From: Trichostrongylus colubriformis
Lineage: Eukaryota > Nematoda > Chromadorea > Rhabditida > Trichostrongylidae
Direction of reading: 5' to 3'
DNA length: 64,000 nt
NCBI GenBank assembly: GCA_963978905.1
Contig: OZ022257.1
Coordinates: 36,857,919-36,921,918 of the forward strand
Shown here: piece after piece, positions 45,420 to 58,699 of the stretch
How positions within the stretch are numbered: position 1 is the stretch's first letter
How the letters are laid out: the number at the start of each line of letters is the position of its first letter
The notes under the pieces: model-generated
The model's input: only the letters and a program-made list of their open reading frames with translations
The model's database searches: none
Told to the model about the DNA's origin: nothing
Program-made: the position numbers and the translations under genes

Positions 45420-48400
45420 TATAATACTCTGATAATTTGAAACTGCAAAGGTAGCCATTCCTAAGCCCCATAATGGCGATATGTGTCCACCACTAGTACT
45501 GTCATCTCCTGCAGTTGCTGTAGTATACCCTACCCTACCCTCCGCCCACCCCCCTCCCCTCACCCCCCCCCCCCCCCTTCAAAGACGGAAGCTGAACTAT
45601 CAACTTCATCAAAAATCCATGTTTTCCTCGTAACTTCTGTTTGAAGATATCATAATTTGGCTAAACCTTCTGTCATTGCTATTCGATGGAATACCGTTTG
45701 GTCACTCATTTGTTATCACGGAAACGAAAAAGCGCTACATCCGTTTTTTCCAGAGTACTGCACCGCTCGGTCTCCGTCATTTCTACTCCCTTGAGAGTGG
45801 TATGTAACAGCCAAGACTCCCCGAAGCCCGATGCTTCCACTTTATGGTATATCAAGAATGACAGAAAATGAGAGCTTACATTGTGGTTCTTATTCTCGTC
45901 TCGTCATTGCTCGTCACGGCTTATTCTCGTCTCGTCATTGCTAGGCTGATAACGAGTACTTACTGAAGACCTGTTTTCACTTACAATGCTCCCAGCCACA
46001 ACATTGCTATATCGTGGATGATGAGAGTTATGTACACACATTACCACTTTCTTTTTTGATAACACGACGCAGACCGTCGCATTGATATGACTTCGTTCAA
46101 AGTGGGTTAGATGGAAAAAACGGATAGTATAGAATTGCCTCCATGCGCCATTGAGTTACGTACATATGAGTCCTATGCAGAGAACTCCTGTAGTACTCAT
46201 TTGTCTTCCGTACGAATATAGATTTTTGCTGTGACTTGACTGAAAGTGCGGGGAAGTTTACCATATTCGATCGACACACAAAGTTGGAGCTAATACCACT
46301 TTTTCCTTCCCATCTCATTCACTTTTAGCAGAATTATCAGAATTAGAGCAGGTCGTAAGGAAAAAAATACCTGGGCGATATAGTACTGTCGCACAAAGCC
46401 TCATTGCGCGGGAGTCAAGCATTTCCTGCCTGCCTTTCGAGTAGTTCTTAGCTTTTTTCAAGAGCTAGTTCTTAGAACGGCTTCTTGTATTAGCCGTGAT
46501 GACGCTTATGATGAGTATGCTCGGCATGTAAAGTCCATTTCACAGCGCTAGATAAGGTGTGGCCTGAGTGGCCAGAGTGAGAGTGTGTAGCGGCGTGAGA
46601 GGGTTTGATACACTGTCATCCATGTCCGTAGGCCACGCCCTATCAAGCGCTTCGACATGGGCTGTAAGGTTGCCATATTGTTATTCCTTGCCATGCCAGC
46701 ATGTTGCCAGTAAGCTGCCTTCAGATTAATTGCATTTTATCTCTATTTTTGCAAAAGTGGGATGTGTGTCGACTGTTATCGGCTAATACAGAAACAGCAA
46801 ATAAAATGAGTAAAACACAGCATCGTCGCTCTGATACCATGAAGTTGAGCACTCAGCTCCCTCGATTCCAGTCTTTCGTGCAAGCTTTTCGGACCCTGGA
46901 GAAGAGAGCTCCCGACTAGTGACCTACTGTCTGATTACTAATTCTAACCAACCGCTGGTCAACTATTCTCTTTCCGAGATTTTCCCAATCGTCTTGTAAC
47001 GTGAGCTGAGCAATGCTGCGGGTTTGCCAATGCTCCTTCTCCTCGCAGACCAGTACTTTGCAGACATTCACATCGACTATGAAGTTTTAAAGGCCTGACC
47101 GGTTTGGAGGTGATTTGATTGAGGATGCTAACTCGGGACTTCTAGCGATAGTACTCCTTGTTACTGCTTAATCTTTGCTCGCATGTGGAAAAGTCAATAG
47201 TGAGAATGTCATGTGGACTTGTCTACGAAAACGAAATGCATTTCTTGATTCAATCTCGAGAGCATGGATTCTCCGTATTACTCGAATGGCCTGAAATTTT
47301 TTGTGTCGGTTGGCTCCTTGGGAAATGTGTACACTAATAGGTGGGTTTGTAATGCAGTGCTGTCAAATAGAGGCATTGCGTGCCCACTGAATTTAGTCAA
47401 GGCACTCAATAGGTCAGTACCCTCTTAATAACTAAATCACCAGGTAACTTTGTGCGTCGGTTTGTATGTCGCTCTGTAGGGGAATGGTTAACGCACAAAT
47501 GTGCAGAGGGAAGACCTACCGCGACGCGTGAGCTCGCGTCACGGTTCGCCGTCATTGCGCACAGACTTTCTTCCGTTCCGTTGCTCCGTCTGCACACTCT
47601 ACTCAAGAGGGAGCATGTGGCATCTACCCGCAGATTGTAGTACGCATGATTGGTGGGGAAGTCAACGTTGATCGCATTGTCAGTTTGACAAAAACGGAGG
47701 ACCGTGTGGGGCAGCAGTGAAGTAGAGGAGGAGCAGGTTCGGCGGTTCTTTTCGCGATTGGGGTTCCAAATCGTGGATTTAGTTGCGGCTGGGGTTGTGG
47801 TCAGGTGGGCTCTCCTCTTTGATTCACGTTAGGCTCACGGCTTCAGCGGCGGGTCAGAAGTCGCTTTTTCGCGCCGATTATACAAGCTAGACAACGATAT
47901 TGGGCGATACCCCATATTACCCTTCACGTCGGGGCCTGCTTTCCTTGCGATGAACGCGATTCATGGCTCCCCGCTTCAACAAGGAGTTAAGACTCGCCCT
48001 TTTACTCCGTGGTTGGTGAAGATCTTATGTGGTTCACCAAGTGCCTTGCCCGATGAAATAAGAAAACCCCGTTGGCATGCTTATAAGCATGCCAATGTGC
48101 CCTATGATGATGGCCGCGACGCGCGAGCTCATGCGTCGCGGTAGGTTTTCCCTCTGCACATTTCCGTTTAGCGACACTCTTGGTCTGTATATCTGTCTCT
48201 GTCCGTCGGCAAGTGAGTGGTTGTGATAGAGGATGATAGGAAAATTCGACCACTCAGTGTATGGGATACTAGTTGGTGCTGGACTATCAGTCTAAGGCCG
48301 CATTATCGAGCACTTCCTACTTATAGGAACATCTACAACGTACACCGCAACCTTTCGCAGTGTATTAAGGTTGCACCAGGTGTCAGCACACTGCGATGGC

Positions 48401-48675
48401 ATGCAGGTATGTTGGGTTGATGGGGGCAGTGCCGTTTCAGAAGTGGATAGTTGAGTATATGGAGATGGATATTGCCACCATGGGGTGCAGTCGCAAGACT
48501 CCGATAACTAAGACTAATGGATGATAGCAATAGATGACTTCACTCTCAAAAGTGTGCATTCAGTCAACTCTAGGCCCTATTTTTGCTGCATCATATCGCT
48601 GAGTTACTCCTGTCCAGATTATCATGGTAATTCGCAGCTCAACCCTGCTATGTGACGCGCGAGGCACACAATGTA
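45420..48675. other. Mostly non-coding; several inverted repeats
   Basis: A C15 tract lies near 45570. A short inverted repeat at about 46545-46652 (GCGCTAGATAAGG versus its complement) looks MITE-like. An element at 47450-48215 is listed separately. No gene could be supported. Confidence 0.4.
47461..48186. mobile_element. MITE-like element with ~75-bp inverted arms
   Basis: AAATGTGCAGAGGGAAGACC and the following CGCGACGCGTGAGCTCGCG segment (47497-47543) recur inverted at 48113-48164. A perfect 24-bp palindrome around TTGGCATGCTTATAAGCATG lies at 48072-48095. No transposase was seen. Confidence 0.55.
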
Positions 48676-49957
48676 TTAGGTTGTTGCAAAATTAATTTCG
48701 GAAATGGACCGCATACTTCAAACTACTATAACTCAGCTTGAACACAAGTTTATTAATCGAAGTAAAAACCATCAGAATCTACACACTTTTGCCAACGAAC
48801 AGGCAATAAATCTAAGCCTTCACTATAAAAACTACTATCACGAGAATCAACAAAGTCAAGGAAGGCACATTCAACATCGCCTAAATTAGTAAATTGTTTC
48901 TGACGCAGATGAGAATTGAGGGCTCGAAAAAAGTGATAGTCTGTTGGGGAAAGGTCGGGAGAATACGCTGGGTGAGGGAGAACTTTTATACCCAAGTGGG
49001 TCAATTTTTGCCGAGTGATTTGTGAGGTGTGTGGCCTTGCGTTGTCCTGCACAGGATCGGCCCTCCTCTATTCACCACCGCCGGCCACAATTTTTGCAAC
49101 TTTCTATACATTTGCTCCAGATCACAACAGTAAGACTCTGCTATGACTGGCTGACCAGGTTGCAAGAAACTGTAATGGATTTCACCTTTACAACACCACC
49201 ACACAGTAATCATGACCTTTTTAGGGTGAAGGTCGGGCTTAGGAAAGTTTTTGGAGGAGCATCCTTATCTACCCAGACTAATCCCCGCTTCCTGTTATCA
49301 TAAAGAACCCAATTTTTCATCTACAGTTATAATACGGTTTACAAATGGCTCATTTTTATGGCGAACTAGGAGATTAAAGCAGGTGTCGAAACGTGCCAGA
49401 CGCTGCTCATCGGTCAGGTCATGAGGCACCCACTTCGACATCTTCTTCACCTTGCCGATTGTCAGCAAATGTCTGGCCACTGCAGAATAATGTACGCCTA
49501 GGTCTTCTGCTAACGTACGAGTATTCGTCTCCGGATTTGCTTCGACGGCTCTACTTAAATCTTGATCATTAAGCGATGACCTGCGGCCGCGACCCGACTT
49601 CTCTTCGAGATCAAAATCGCCAGAAGCAAATTTTTTAAACCAGAGCTCCACTGTTCGTTCGCAAGGACAATTCGTCCCAAAAACACTGCTGAGATTACGA
49701 GCTGCCTCCGCTGCGGAGTGTTCCAATTTAAACTCATAAAGCATGATGACTCGATAGTCGCGTCGGTTCATGATTATACGCAGCCCTGGAAAAGGCCGGC
49801 TGAAAAACTTAGAGCGACATTCATAGAAGTTTCTGAAAGAGCAGAAAAAACCCACCAAATGGTATGCCTGGCGTTCCTTGGGATGGAATAGTTCAGGGTA
49901 AAAAATCTACTTATTTATACATACCTTGAAACCGAAATTAATTTTGCAACAACCTAA
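48676..49957 (-). mobile_element. bandit-like mariner transposon, complete
   Basis: 1282 bp, flanked by TA target duplications (48674-48675 and 49958-49959). The perfect inverted ends are TTAGGTTGTTGCAAAATTAA continuing for ~27 bp. Size, ends and transposase match the mariner group known from hookworms (bandit). A solo end of the same type, AATTTTGCAACAACCTAA, remains at 51112-51129. Confidence 0.9.
48753..49771 (-). pseudogene. Mariner transposase, frameshifted
   Basis: From MNRRDYRVIML at 49771, the helix-turn-helix DNA-binding half is intact (LSSVFGTNCPCERTVELWFK and GVHYSAVARHL). The catalytic half follows with ITVDEK, QDNARPH and YSPDLSPTDYHFF, the D,D34D triad of mariners. Frame breaks occur just after ITVDEK (about 49310) and near 49050, so no full-length transposase can be made. 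Confidence 0.88.
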
Positions 49958-49959
49958 TA

Positions 49960-52900
49960 TATGAATGGAATCCGTCTTCCGAACTGGAATATGAGTTTTC
50001 TCTACGCATAAGAATTATATAAAAATGTGAAAAGACAGGGAAGAAAAGTCTTCTTCCGAACTAGTGATTGCTTTGAACTGATGAAGAGCAGAGAACGTCA
50101 TTTAGATGAATCTTGTTGAAATGTAAAGGATGGCATGCGGAAGCAATGCAAATTTCAAGCGATGAAGTATCAGAATGCCCGGAGTAGGGATTCTGTCCCA
50201 CGATTAGAAGAGTGTTAGGCTCTTCTTATCACTGAAGCCACCTAACATCGTGTCATAAATTCATCAGCGAGCTACCTGCCACTGCCACTGACACCCCATA
50301 TGCTCTCGATAAACCTCTACTCCTTCCCAGTTCTCGCGACACGTCCAAAAACTAGTGATGACTACTTTTGAAAAAAATTTGATGTTCCAGTGAAAACAGG
50401 TTGATGACTTTATTTCTTCGACAAAGAAAAAGCTTTTCTTACGACGATATCATCAAGGTGTTAAGAATATGGAAAAAAGATGCAAAAATTTACAAGAAAA
50501 AATACGGTGGGGATTTTTTTGCCAATTCTCAGCACAAATAATTTTCCTTGAAATCCTTCACGGAAATTCCATGATCCCAGTTGCGCTCAAAATCACTCTG
50601 TTAGATACAGTACATGGACACAGATACGAAAAGAACCGAATTTTATTTTATCTCAAAGCAGAAATCGAAAAACTAGAAGAAGAGCAACTCGTTCTATTCC
50701 GCTACAACATGAACAGTCGTCAACACCTGCGTCTCTGAACACGTGACCGTCGCTTCCGCTCCTTGGCTCTCTGGCATTCAAACGCCTCGAGCGCTCGATC
50801 CTGTCGTTCTCTACTGCAGGGAGATCTGTCGGAATTGGATTTTTGTATATGGCGTGAAACATTGCATGCGGCCCTTAGTAACTCAATAGTAGCATAAATA
50901 TGAGGGAAACAGAACTTATACTTCCGTTGATGATTGCTTTCAGTTAATCACCTAATATTTCCACATTAATGAGCATACCAGTAGCTGCGTTTTGAAAGTA
51001 GTCTTCACGCACATCTAACCACCACATAAAACATTAGACCTATGTATACGAGAATAAGAATCTCAAAAGAAGCAGATGTTACACACACACAGGTGCCAAA
51101 AAATTTTTAATTTTGCAACAACCTAATATCAATAATACTAATAGCTGTCATGAGTATGGTTCGAATCCATATCTAGCTGGCTAGTAATGAGAAAAGAAAA
51201 AGAAGTATGGGCCTAAATTGTAGGAAAGGACAAAGGGCCAGGAACCTGTTTATTGGAGCAGAAATTTGATTCGCAATCATTTTCTGTCGTACATAAACCT
51301 GTAAATATCCTGAGCTGTCAAGCGAAAATCTGGATTCTCATTCTCAGCGTCGGCAAGTCAGCGAGCGGTGAGATAAAGCGTGGTTTCCATGGCTATTGGT
51401 ATCTGGAACGGTAGTAATCTACCCGACACCGTCAATTAAGAGCAATGGTCAGGTGTCGGTGGTGTTGAGATAGTGGTTGGAACTGGGAGGTTACCGGTCA
51501 CGAAACTTTTCTCGGTTTGGGCGAAACTTGCAGTGTGGACCGATGCCGAACCCTTGCCCTCGATTGTCAGCACCGCTGTCTCTACACCTCGTACCACTTA
51601 TGTAGATAATGTGAATCTCCTCCGTTAGAGTAGGATAAGATGCTGCTCACCTTGCGTCAACATGGGTCAACATTTCCTAACGTAATCGACGTGTGGAGAA
51701 TCTGTCAACGCCGCATCATTATACCCTCTTTCCTCTTCTCTGTTGCTCAGCCTCTCTCCCTTCTCTAGTTTACCGCTGCAGGGTTTCACTTATTCCATGT
51801 GGCCATCTTTCCAAAGGCTACCGGAAACCTCTTACAACTACTAGTTTACTGCTAATCCAAAAGCTTACCGGGAGGTAGATAGAGAGATGGAAAGGTGATA
51901 TGAATGCAGAGACGCAGACTACCATAGTTACCGCCAGAAAAGCCCTCGCGAATAACTAAGTTTTTTTGCTCACCACTATGTTGATGTGGTAACTTCTAGC
52001 TTGCTTATATATTCACTCTCATTTAGTAGGAAAGCTTACTAGGCCGGTTCAATTCGTTAAAACGAAATCTACGGTTTACATGGGAGAAAGTAAATCTTCA
52101 TAACTGTCTGTTTCGGCTACTAACTACCGTTCCTGGTTTTGCCGTAAGTAACCTAAACTTTTTTTCTTGAAAGTGGACTTACTCAGTGACCTTCTTATTC
52201 CTTAAAGGGTGGTTGTAAAGTTGCCTGAACAGCTCTTGTCAATCCGAAAACTTGTTTTTGCTGCGAATAATTCTAGTTGCTCGACGACACAGTTGCCTAA
52301 TTAAACTTCTGTGGTTTGCACTTTTGGCTACCGCACTTGCTCGGTCAGAAAATTTTGAGCGCCATGCAAGAACAAAACGCGAGTCCGCTCATAAACGGTA
52401 TGATTTTAGTCTCACAAGAAAAATTCATTGAAACCTTTTCTTGGAAGATTGAAGAGGAGCTCAAATGCAAAAGGGTTTGCTCGTGTTGATTATGTTATGC
52501 TCAGTAACTGCTTGAACGCGATGGACTGGAGTCAGCTATTCCGCGACTATACATCGCTTTCTGAGCTTTACTACAGATTGTGCTTGGTTTTATATAGATT
52601 TTTCTCAAAATTCTTTCTTTTCGCTACACTTGTGAGAGAAACCGTCAATACCTCACTCATATTGAGAATTGATTGAGCAAAATGCTTGACTTCTCCAATG
52701 ACTACACAATCCTTTGTCTGATGCGCTCTAAAAAAGTGTGTTCTGTGTCCACACCAAAAAAATACCTATCGAATAGAAGCACTATTTACTGAATCGCAAT
52801 GACTACCCATTCTAGGATTACTTTAGGAAAAAAATTAACACCTCTTCGAAGCCTGCACTTGTTGTTGATGAACATCTTCATTCTCTGGACTCTGACAAAG

Positions 52901-53039
52901 GAACTAGCAATAGCTCTTGAGCAATACGTTTTTTGCGTATTCTCACAATATAGACGGAATCTTGGCCGAAATGTACCATGCGGCCAGCCAAAGTTCTGGA
53001 AAAACCAAACGCTAATTCCCTCTTATTCAGCCATATGAC
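49960..53039. other. No recognisable gene
   Basis: It contains the solo mariner end at 51112-51129 and a T-arm-like GGTTCGAATCC at 51162 without the rest of a tRNA. ORFs up to 89 codons have no known motif. Confidence 0.4.
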
Positions 53040-54110
53040 ATCTTAAGAATCATGAAAAAACTTAAGAAAAGCTACTCTGTTACCTATGATGGCATACCTC
53101 AGGTCGTACTTCGAGAGTGCTGTGAATGGCGTTAATACACAATGTTTACTCCTTTTAAATGATGTATCATCTATTTGGAAGGAAATTCTTATGAATCCTA
53201 TTCCATAGGGTCCAAATGCATCAAGAATCAATGAATTTAGACTTGAACATATGTCTTGTGCTGGTAAGATCCTTGAGAAGCTATTCAGTGAAAAACGGAC
53301 CGCATGGCTCAGAAGGCGTGACCTGATACCGTAACAGCAGCATCCCTCTTGGCTTGACGAAACAGTACTTTTGCACTGGGCTCATGCCCACCGATGTCAC
53401 GCAAGTCTATGACATTTCAGTAAGGCTAGAAAATTCGATGAATGATCTTGGGATTCTTTTTGATAGCTCACTCTGCATTGATGGTCATATATCAATGGTC
53501 GTAAAGGAAGCTCTCAGTGCACTATTCCTTATTACGACAATGAAAAATATTCATTGCAGTGGCCCCACCCTACTGGTCAGACTATATAAAACCTATGTTC
53601 GAACACATTTGGAATGCGGTTCTACAGTATGCAATCGCCATCTGAGCAAACACACCAAATGCTCAAAAAGCCCAAAGGATTTTCACGAGGATTGTTTGTA
53701 TCGATCATTTCGAACCCGAGATATCCCAGGTCATACCAACCTACAGAGATCGACCATCCTGAACATGAAGAGCGCAATATAGAAGTATATTAAGTGATAT
53801 GACCTTTGCCTTCCGCATGATCAAGAAAGAAATTAATCAAAAGGCAGTAAATACTACATAATCTGGCCATATAGAAGACCGAAAATGGTATGTTCTTCGT
53901 TACAGAAAATGTGCCGATATTATTTCAGCACATCAGCACAACCTTCTACTCCTTATTTTCTGGCGTCGCTAGGTGGTTACAATTGCTACCACATAATCCT
54001 TTCTTGTGTAACGAATCATCAAGTTTCGATCGTAGTTACAAATATTATACATCTTCGACGTTTTAAACATCGAGGATGTTTACTAGTGCATGCCGTGAAA
54101 AAGCTTAAAG
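53040..54110 (+). pseudogene. CR1-type LINE reverse transcriptase remnant
   Basis: The upstream part reads LKKSYSVTYDGIPQVVLREC (RT fingers region). The 53354-53782 frame continues NDLGILFDSSLCIDGHIS and LVRLYKTYVRTHLECGS, a conserved C-terminal RT block of CR1-like LINEs. The catalytic YxDD block is missing and several stops occur. A tail-like AATAAATAAATAAT run lies further on at 55095-55120. Confidence 0.75.
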
Positions 54111-56027
54111 ATATGTTGAGATGAAAACCGAGACTTTTTTTAACTACAGGTGTATATTCATACACCTATCTTACAGCCACATATAGCAACCATGCAATGC
54201 ATTCAGTTCAGTATCATCCAAATTCAGTATCATTCCTGAGAGAAGGAATTATTGTCTTATTGTTAAATAATTACGATTGTGTGAAAACTTGTTAAGTGGT
54301 TAAGTGGTCGTACTAAACAGCTGAATATCTAAGCACAGCATATAATTCATCTTGGATTATTCTTTGCACTGACGGTCTAGTTCAGTCTTTACGCTTGCTA
54401 TCTTCATTGGGTGCTCATACGATTGTGCTTCTGGATTAGGAGCTTTACCCATACTTACAGGTCAAATTCGACATGTGAGGTATGCAAGGTAGTGATTCTT
54501 TTCTAATTGTATGTAATGTAATGACATTCTTACTTTTGAAATCGAGCCCATTATCTTCCTGCTCTTAGAGCTTGAAAATACCTTAACATTCTACTCACTT
54601 GCCAATATCACGTGGGTGGACGGTAGACCCGTGTCTCGGAGTTTTGGTGAGCGCCTATGAACCCTGGTGTGGTGAAGGGCATTTTAGCCGACTGATATGA
54701 CGCTTGTCAGGTCACGCATTACAGCTTTCAAGGTAGTAGAGGAGCTTCTTTTGAAGGAATATCTGCAGTAGTTTAAAGTAAACAACACTTGTATCTCGCT
54801 ATACGGACTACCAAATACCTTATTATCAACTAATTATTCTCTATTGTATACCTCTCAGTTTGAAAGCCTGTTGTCATCAAAACCTTGCTTCACTCATTGA
54901 TTTGAGTCAGTTTCAATTATTGCGCGTCGTATTAGAAATTTAGGTCTTGAGATGTTATTAGCTAGTAGTCAGCCAAGGGAATGACCTGAGTACTGTGTTT
55001 TCATCCTTTCTCTTCTGATGTTATTCTGTTTGTTTTGCACCAATGAAATTGTCTTGGGTAATGGCACGTCTGACATAATCAAATGAGCAAGTAAATAAAT
55101 GAATAAATAAATAATTAAATAGAGATTCTGTCTTATGTATACCACCTTAAAACGTGAGCTAGCGTTTACATAGATCCTGAAACGCTACTCCTATACACGA
55201 AGACTAAAAATTCCTCAAATCTGTTGGGAAAGTGCAGAGAACCCCAGAATACTTAAGGTGAGTTGGTAGGAGGTGAGGCGGCCTTCCAAAGCTTTCCGAA
55301 TAGTATATCCTTTTTCATTTGCAAAGCTGCCCCTAACGCTTAGTCCTGTGGCCACGCGTCACAACAGGTGACTTCGGAACGGACTCTAGTTTGTTATCAT
55401 AAGAAACTCTCGATATCCGTGTCTCAGTAGGTGTTCGCCTATGTGTTCCCTTTTGTCCTTCTTACCTTTTCGATTTTCAGTCTGCGTCGAACTATATGTC
55501 TATAACCCTGACAGCACAATTTATTCAATGCAGCCAATAGAATCCGAAAAAGATAAGTTCACTTTAACCAAATTTCGTGAAAATTCTTGGCTTACCCAAA
55601 TAGGCCGAGAATTCTCCCGAAATTCAGTCATATTCTCGACTTTAGTATTGTTTTTTCAAAAAAAAAAACCTCCATAACTTCGCTCTGAGAATCGCTCTCC
55701 AAATTTAGAATGCAGGTTCGAAATCATCGTTTGAAAATACGTCGGATCATATGTATCCCATCCCGAAAGGCCACTTCGACCTCGGATCCTTCCCTTGTAA
55801 GCGAGTACATTAGTAACGTGATCTTACCTACTTTAATGAGTGAATATGGAATATACTTGAAAGATTCTGATACACCAACTTCGGAACAATTTGCATATAC
55901 CGTACTCCTAATAGTATCAACAAATTAGTGCTGCAAAATTTCATTTGCAAGAGTTCGTCACGAGACAATTGCACTAATCTTCAATACAAACCTTATGAAA
56001 ATTCATGAGACACATTTTGCATAATAT
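54111..56027. other. No recognisable gene
   Basis: AT-rich, with a LINE-tail-like TAAATAAATGAATAAATAAA run near 55090-55125 that may be the 3' end of the CR1 remnant. Confidence 0.4.
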
Positions 56028-57061
56028 TGGGTCATTCCATAAGTGATGCCGTTTTTTTTCAAGCTTAAGTTTTTCCTATTGATCTACAAGTTTTTGCAGC
56101 ATGTCATATATCATTCGGAAGTAGTTTTCCTGCTCTACAAAATGTCAAGTTTAGTTTCTGAGTTTGTTGCAATGGGGCCGACATTTAGGCTGACGAAGAG
56201 GTAGGTGCAGCTGACAAAAATTGGCCAAACCGGCAATCAATTGAAACACTATATTTTACTTGAGGGGATTTGACCACTTATGTGTTTCGTACTTAGTTCT
56301 GACCTCTTCTACAATTACCAATATTTAGTTGATCAAGAAGTCGTGTTGTTCTTTTTCTGAAATCCTTTTTTCGAAAGCACCCACACTTATTCGAAATGAA
56401 ATTTTTTCCTTTAAACTCCTTGCTTAGAGTTGTTCTATGAACCACTTTGAAGAACTTATTCTGCCATATCGATAACACCTTTTTAGTTTGTTTTGGCTGC
56501 GATTCAGATTGAGTTTAAATACCATGCGATAGGAGTCCAGTTGACATTTTTCACAATTTATTTTTTCAATGAGAAAGTTAAGGAATCCGGTCAGTGGTAT
56601 TTCCCTCTTCCTACCCACCACCTAATCTTAACATTTCACCACTCTTACCGCTGATTGCTTGGGAAAATTTTCTTGCCTTGGTTCGAAGAAATTGCCTATA
56701 ATCATCGAGTTGTGGCGGGAAAACTAAATGTGAAAAAAGAGCCACCTGACTTTCCAAGAAACTAGTTGGTGGAACTTGCAGAAGAGGTTGGGGCCAAGTG
56801 CGGAACATATGATTGGTTAGTTTTCCTCAAGTAAAATATAGTGTTTCAATTGGTTGCCGGTTTGGCCAATTTTTGTCTGCTGGTCCTACCTATTCGCCAG
56901 CCTAAATGTCGGCGCCATTCTATTAACTCAGAAACTGAACATGTTGCTTTGTAGAGCAGGGAAACCTCTTTCGAACGATATATGACTTGCTGCGAAAAAT
57001 TGTAATTTCATAGGAAAAATTTATGCTTGAAAAAAAAGACACTACTTATGGAATGACCCAA
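56028..57061. mobile_element. TA-flanked transposon with ~230-bp inverted repeats
   Basis: Ends TTGGGTCATTCCATAAGTGA / inverted CTTATGGAATGACCCAA are bounded by TA (56026-56027 and 57062-57063). The arms extend through the ACACTATATTTTACTTGAGG region, about 230 bp each. The interior minus strand has three short frames (for example GCFRKKDFRKRTTRLLDQL) that might be transposase debris; I cannot assign them. It belongs to the Tc1/mariner type by target site. Confidence 0.75.
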
Positions 57062-58178
57062 TACTTTCACTTTCACTTTAGGGCTGTTTTTTTTAAAGCC
57101 TTTATCTTCGAGGATATTATGTGCATTAACTGGACTTTTGGTTCAAACTTTGCCTATCCGACTGACTTTTTATCTATCTAAGGGGCACGGTAAGCTGGTT
57201 TTTGAGATGGCGCGCTTTCAAATTTAAATTTTTTCATGTCAAAGCCGTCCACAATTCAGTATCACGCCAACCTACCAATCCCCTGCTGTAAAAAGAAGTT
57301 CGCATCTTTTCTTTTCAAATTTTATTGGTAATTTCTTTTACGAGTTTATGAACCTGTATGTTTTTCACACTCCTTAGGTGCGCGATCGCTCATTACTGGT
57401 AAAGCCCGTAATACCATTGGTATCTGCGAAAATCTGCGAAAAGAGATTGCATGAACAAAAAGGCGCTACAAATGGCAATTTGACAAATCGAGGCATTTTA
57501 TTTCCATGTTCGCGAGCCTATGTGTGCATACGAAATTCCATCATTCAAGTGAAGTGGTGCCGGGTAATGACCACGAGACGTGTTGTTTTCGACATGGACC
57601 CACGCTAATGGTCTATCTTCAGCCAATAACACTAATGGTCGAAAATCGCTAGACAGCCTTGAAACCGGGACTCCTTAACATATTTCAGAAATAACTGAGA
57701 TTGAGAGATGGGGAACATAGCAGACCAATTGCAATCTCACAGCAGCCTTGTAGGGGTCCGCGTCAATGTGTACATGGTACTCCTGAACAGTGTAACTTCC
57801 TCAGCAATAGTCTCCAACATGATACTGTAAAAACGCTCATGAAAACTGCTGCCCCTGTGAAATATGTAGCTCACAAATGTAAATTGTATAAGAAAAAAGG
57901 CTCTCAATTCTGTAGGTAACAAGAGGACATCATCTAGAGTATTATAAAAACTGAACAAGACAGCGCACTTCCTGGCACTTTGATGATATGGTACTCAGAT
58001 GCGGAGGTGTCAAAATCGTCTTTCAACAACTTATGTATTACAAACTAAATTGTCATGTGAAAAAATGAGATTTGCTCAACGATTGTTGAGAGAAGTGTGC
58101 TGAATGCATGGTTCATGTTCGCTTACTTACAACTGTGAACGAGCAAAGTTATGATGCCCCAAAATTAGGTTGCCCATA
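57062..58178. other. No recognisable gene
   Basis: Only short unsupported ORFs were seen. Confidence 0.4.
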
Positions 58179-58382
58179 ATGAGAAACCTGTACTTTTTCA
58201 CCTACCTATTAGTTTGCCTTACGGGAGTTTATTCTCGTAACTACCGAGTGCAGAGGAAGAAATGCGAACCACTTAGCTCTACGAACCTAGCTATGAAATC
58301 ACCTTCTATATTGATAATGGACGTTTCCCTTCATGAAAGTCGTATAAAGGGCAACAGGTTAATAGGAGGCAATGGGGTATGA
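58179..58382 (+). CDS. Candidate first exon with signal peptide
   Basis: ATG at 58179 gives MRNLYFFTYLLVCLTGVYSR, a good secretory signal (hydrophobic core, small residues before a likely cleavage), followed by a basic stretch. The frame ends at 58382. No domain was recognised. It could be the first exon of a secreted protein, but splice partners were not established and it may be chance. Confidence 0.25.
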   Translation: MRNLYFFTYLLVCLTGVYSRNYRVQRKKCEPLSSTNLAMKSPSILIMDVSLHESRIKGNRLIGGNGV

Positions 58383-58699
58383 TAATCAAAAAAAATCTTT
58401 CATGCGGCTGTTTTACTTGGGTTTCTGCTTTAAGATTTCAGCAGGATTCAATACCTCTTTTCTTGGTTTCCTTGAAGTTCTATTTCTGCCAGTGAGTTTA
58501 GCTAAAGACATTATCCGAGTGCTGCTTTGCCAAACGAGATATCAAGGTGGATCAGTTTTATTAACGTCCTAAAAAGTGACTCGAAGTTCCCTGACCTTTG
58601 ACTTACCCGATCAAGCGCCGAGAGCCCCTAGCATTTCGAACTTATCCATCCAATCCATGCCTGTCAGTATGACGAACGATGGGAATTACTACAGGGTGG

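Noticed and set aside
51162..51178. tRNA T-arm (GGTTCGAATCC)
   Set aside because: No D-arm, anticodon arm or acceptor stem at proper distance.
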